Shown here piece after piece: positions 63,650 to 64,000 of a stretch of 64,000 bases of DNA (the stretch's first letter is position 1; every line of letters starts with the position of its first letter). The translations under genes and the position numbers were made by a program. Location of the stretch: NCBI GenBank assembly GCA_016720595.1, contig JADKKI010000072.1:496001-560000 (forward strand), written 5' to 3'. Below the pieces are notes generated by a model. That model saw only the letters and a program-made list of their open reading frames with translations, did no database searches and had not been told where the DNA came from. The DNA is from Myxococcales bacterium. GTDB lineage: Bacteria; Myxococcota_A; Polyangia; Haliangiales; Haliangiaceae.

Positions 63650-64000
63650 GCGATCCCCACGGTCAGCGTGGCGCCAACGTGCGGCCACCACTGGTGGCGC
63701 TCGATCGCCTTGGCGGTATCGGGCTCCACTCGCCCGCTGTCGTCCACACACCCGGTCCACTGGCCGATCGCCTCGGCGGCGATCGTGAGCTCGGTGCGCG
63801 GCCCGAGCACGAAGGCGTACTCACCGCGGACGAGGCTCGCCACGCCGACGCCGCTGCAGCTCGCGATCGGGTGGCTCGCATCGGGGAACGTGTAAGAATT
63901 CTCGACCTCGCTGGGCAGTGGCGTCGCATCCATTCGCGTCGACGAGCTCTCGACGATGCCGCCGAACCCGAAGCCGACCGCGAGGGAGAGGGCCGGCGTC
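63640..64000 (-). CDS. Outer-membrane barrel protein, C-terminal part (cut by window edge)
   Basis: The C-terminal 119 residues of a protein that continues beyond the right edge. The visible part has alternating strands (TPALSLAVGFGFGGIVESS, GVASLVRGEYAFVLGPRTELTIAAEAIGQW) and ends in TLTVGIAWR, a beta-barrel-like terminus. A short loop contains two cysteines (SCSGVG and GCVDDSG). The stop overlaps the receptor start by 10 bases, so it heads or belongs to the receptor operon. Confidence 0.65.
   Translation of the reverse strand, partial: TPALSLAVGFGFGGIVESSSTRMDATPLPSEVENSYTFPDASHPIASCSGVGVASLVRGEYAFVLGPRTELTIAAEAIGQWTGCVDDSGRVEPDTAKAIERHQWWPHVGATLTVGIAWR

Overview
The window is very GC-rich bacterial chromosome with tight gene packing on both strands. 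It suggests a Myxococcota bacterium, possibly of the Haliangiales/Kofleriaceae type; this is inferred from gene content, not from a marker. Supporting features are nine probable lipoproteins with two tandem lspA genes, two Hanks-type protein kinases, an FHA protein, a protein with a C-terminal domain resembling the Myxococcus MXAN_5187 family, many TPR and outer-membrane proteins, and a complete TonB-ExbB-ExbD system. There are no phage genes, insertion sequences, rRNA, tRNA or CRISPR arrays that I can see.

Left part (1-25.7 kb). A rhodanese-like gene at the left edge has an in-frame TGA exactly where the family carries its active-site-type cysteine, followed by a small hairpin, so it is a selenoprotein candidate. 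It sits behind an M15/DUF882 murein endopeptidase. Then come a dCMP deaminase, ileS with two lspA genes and a lipoprotein, pabB with a TPR/AIM24-like protein, comEC, a HAMP sensor-like protein, an FHA-kinase pair, a frameshifted outer-membrane protein, a lipoprotein with a degenerate metzincin-like site, a coiled-coil exported protein, trpS, htpG, a DUF3060 protein and a small unknown protein.

Middle part (25.7-46.4 kb). A lipase lipoprotein is translationally coupled to a FadL-type porin. Outer-membrane proteins and lipoproteins follow. groES-groEL carries a CIRCE-like operator and a strong terminator. Then come an unknown coupled gene pair, two giant tandem paralogues built from carboxypeptidase-regulatory-like repeats with a C-terminal PDZ domain, panC, a zinc-ribbon membrane protein and a metallophosphoesterase.

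Right part (46.4-64 kb). A two-gene unit has an N-terminal motif reminiscent of contractile-injection cargo, and it is followed by an Omp85-type barrel without POTRA domains. Next are a GST, a small Cys-rich lipoprotein, a membrane-anchored kinase and a DUF481 barrel. The standout is a convincing bacterial homologue of the eukaryotic major vault protein (52615-55074). It is divergent from an operon of a TPR-AAA+ ATPase, two membrane proteins and a small protein (55285-58274). The window ends with a TonB-dependent receptor, exbB, exbD, tonB and two further envelope proteins in one minus-strand unit.

Two convergent intergenic regions (31170-31311 and 52324-52502) hold long imperfect palindromes built of 6-7 base repeats. 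A divergent promoter region (20103-20136) holds runs of 13 and 10 guanines.
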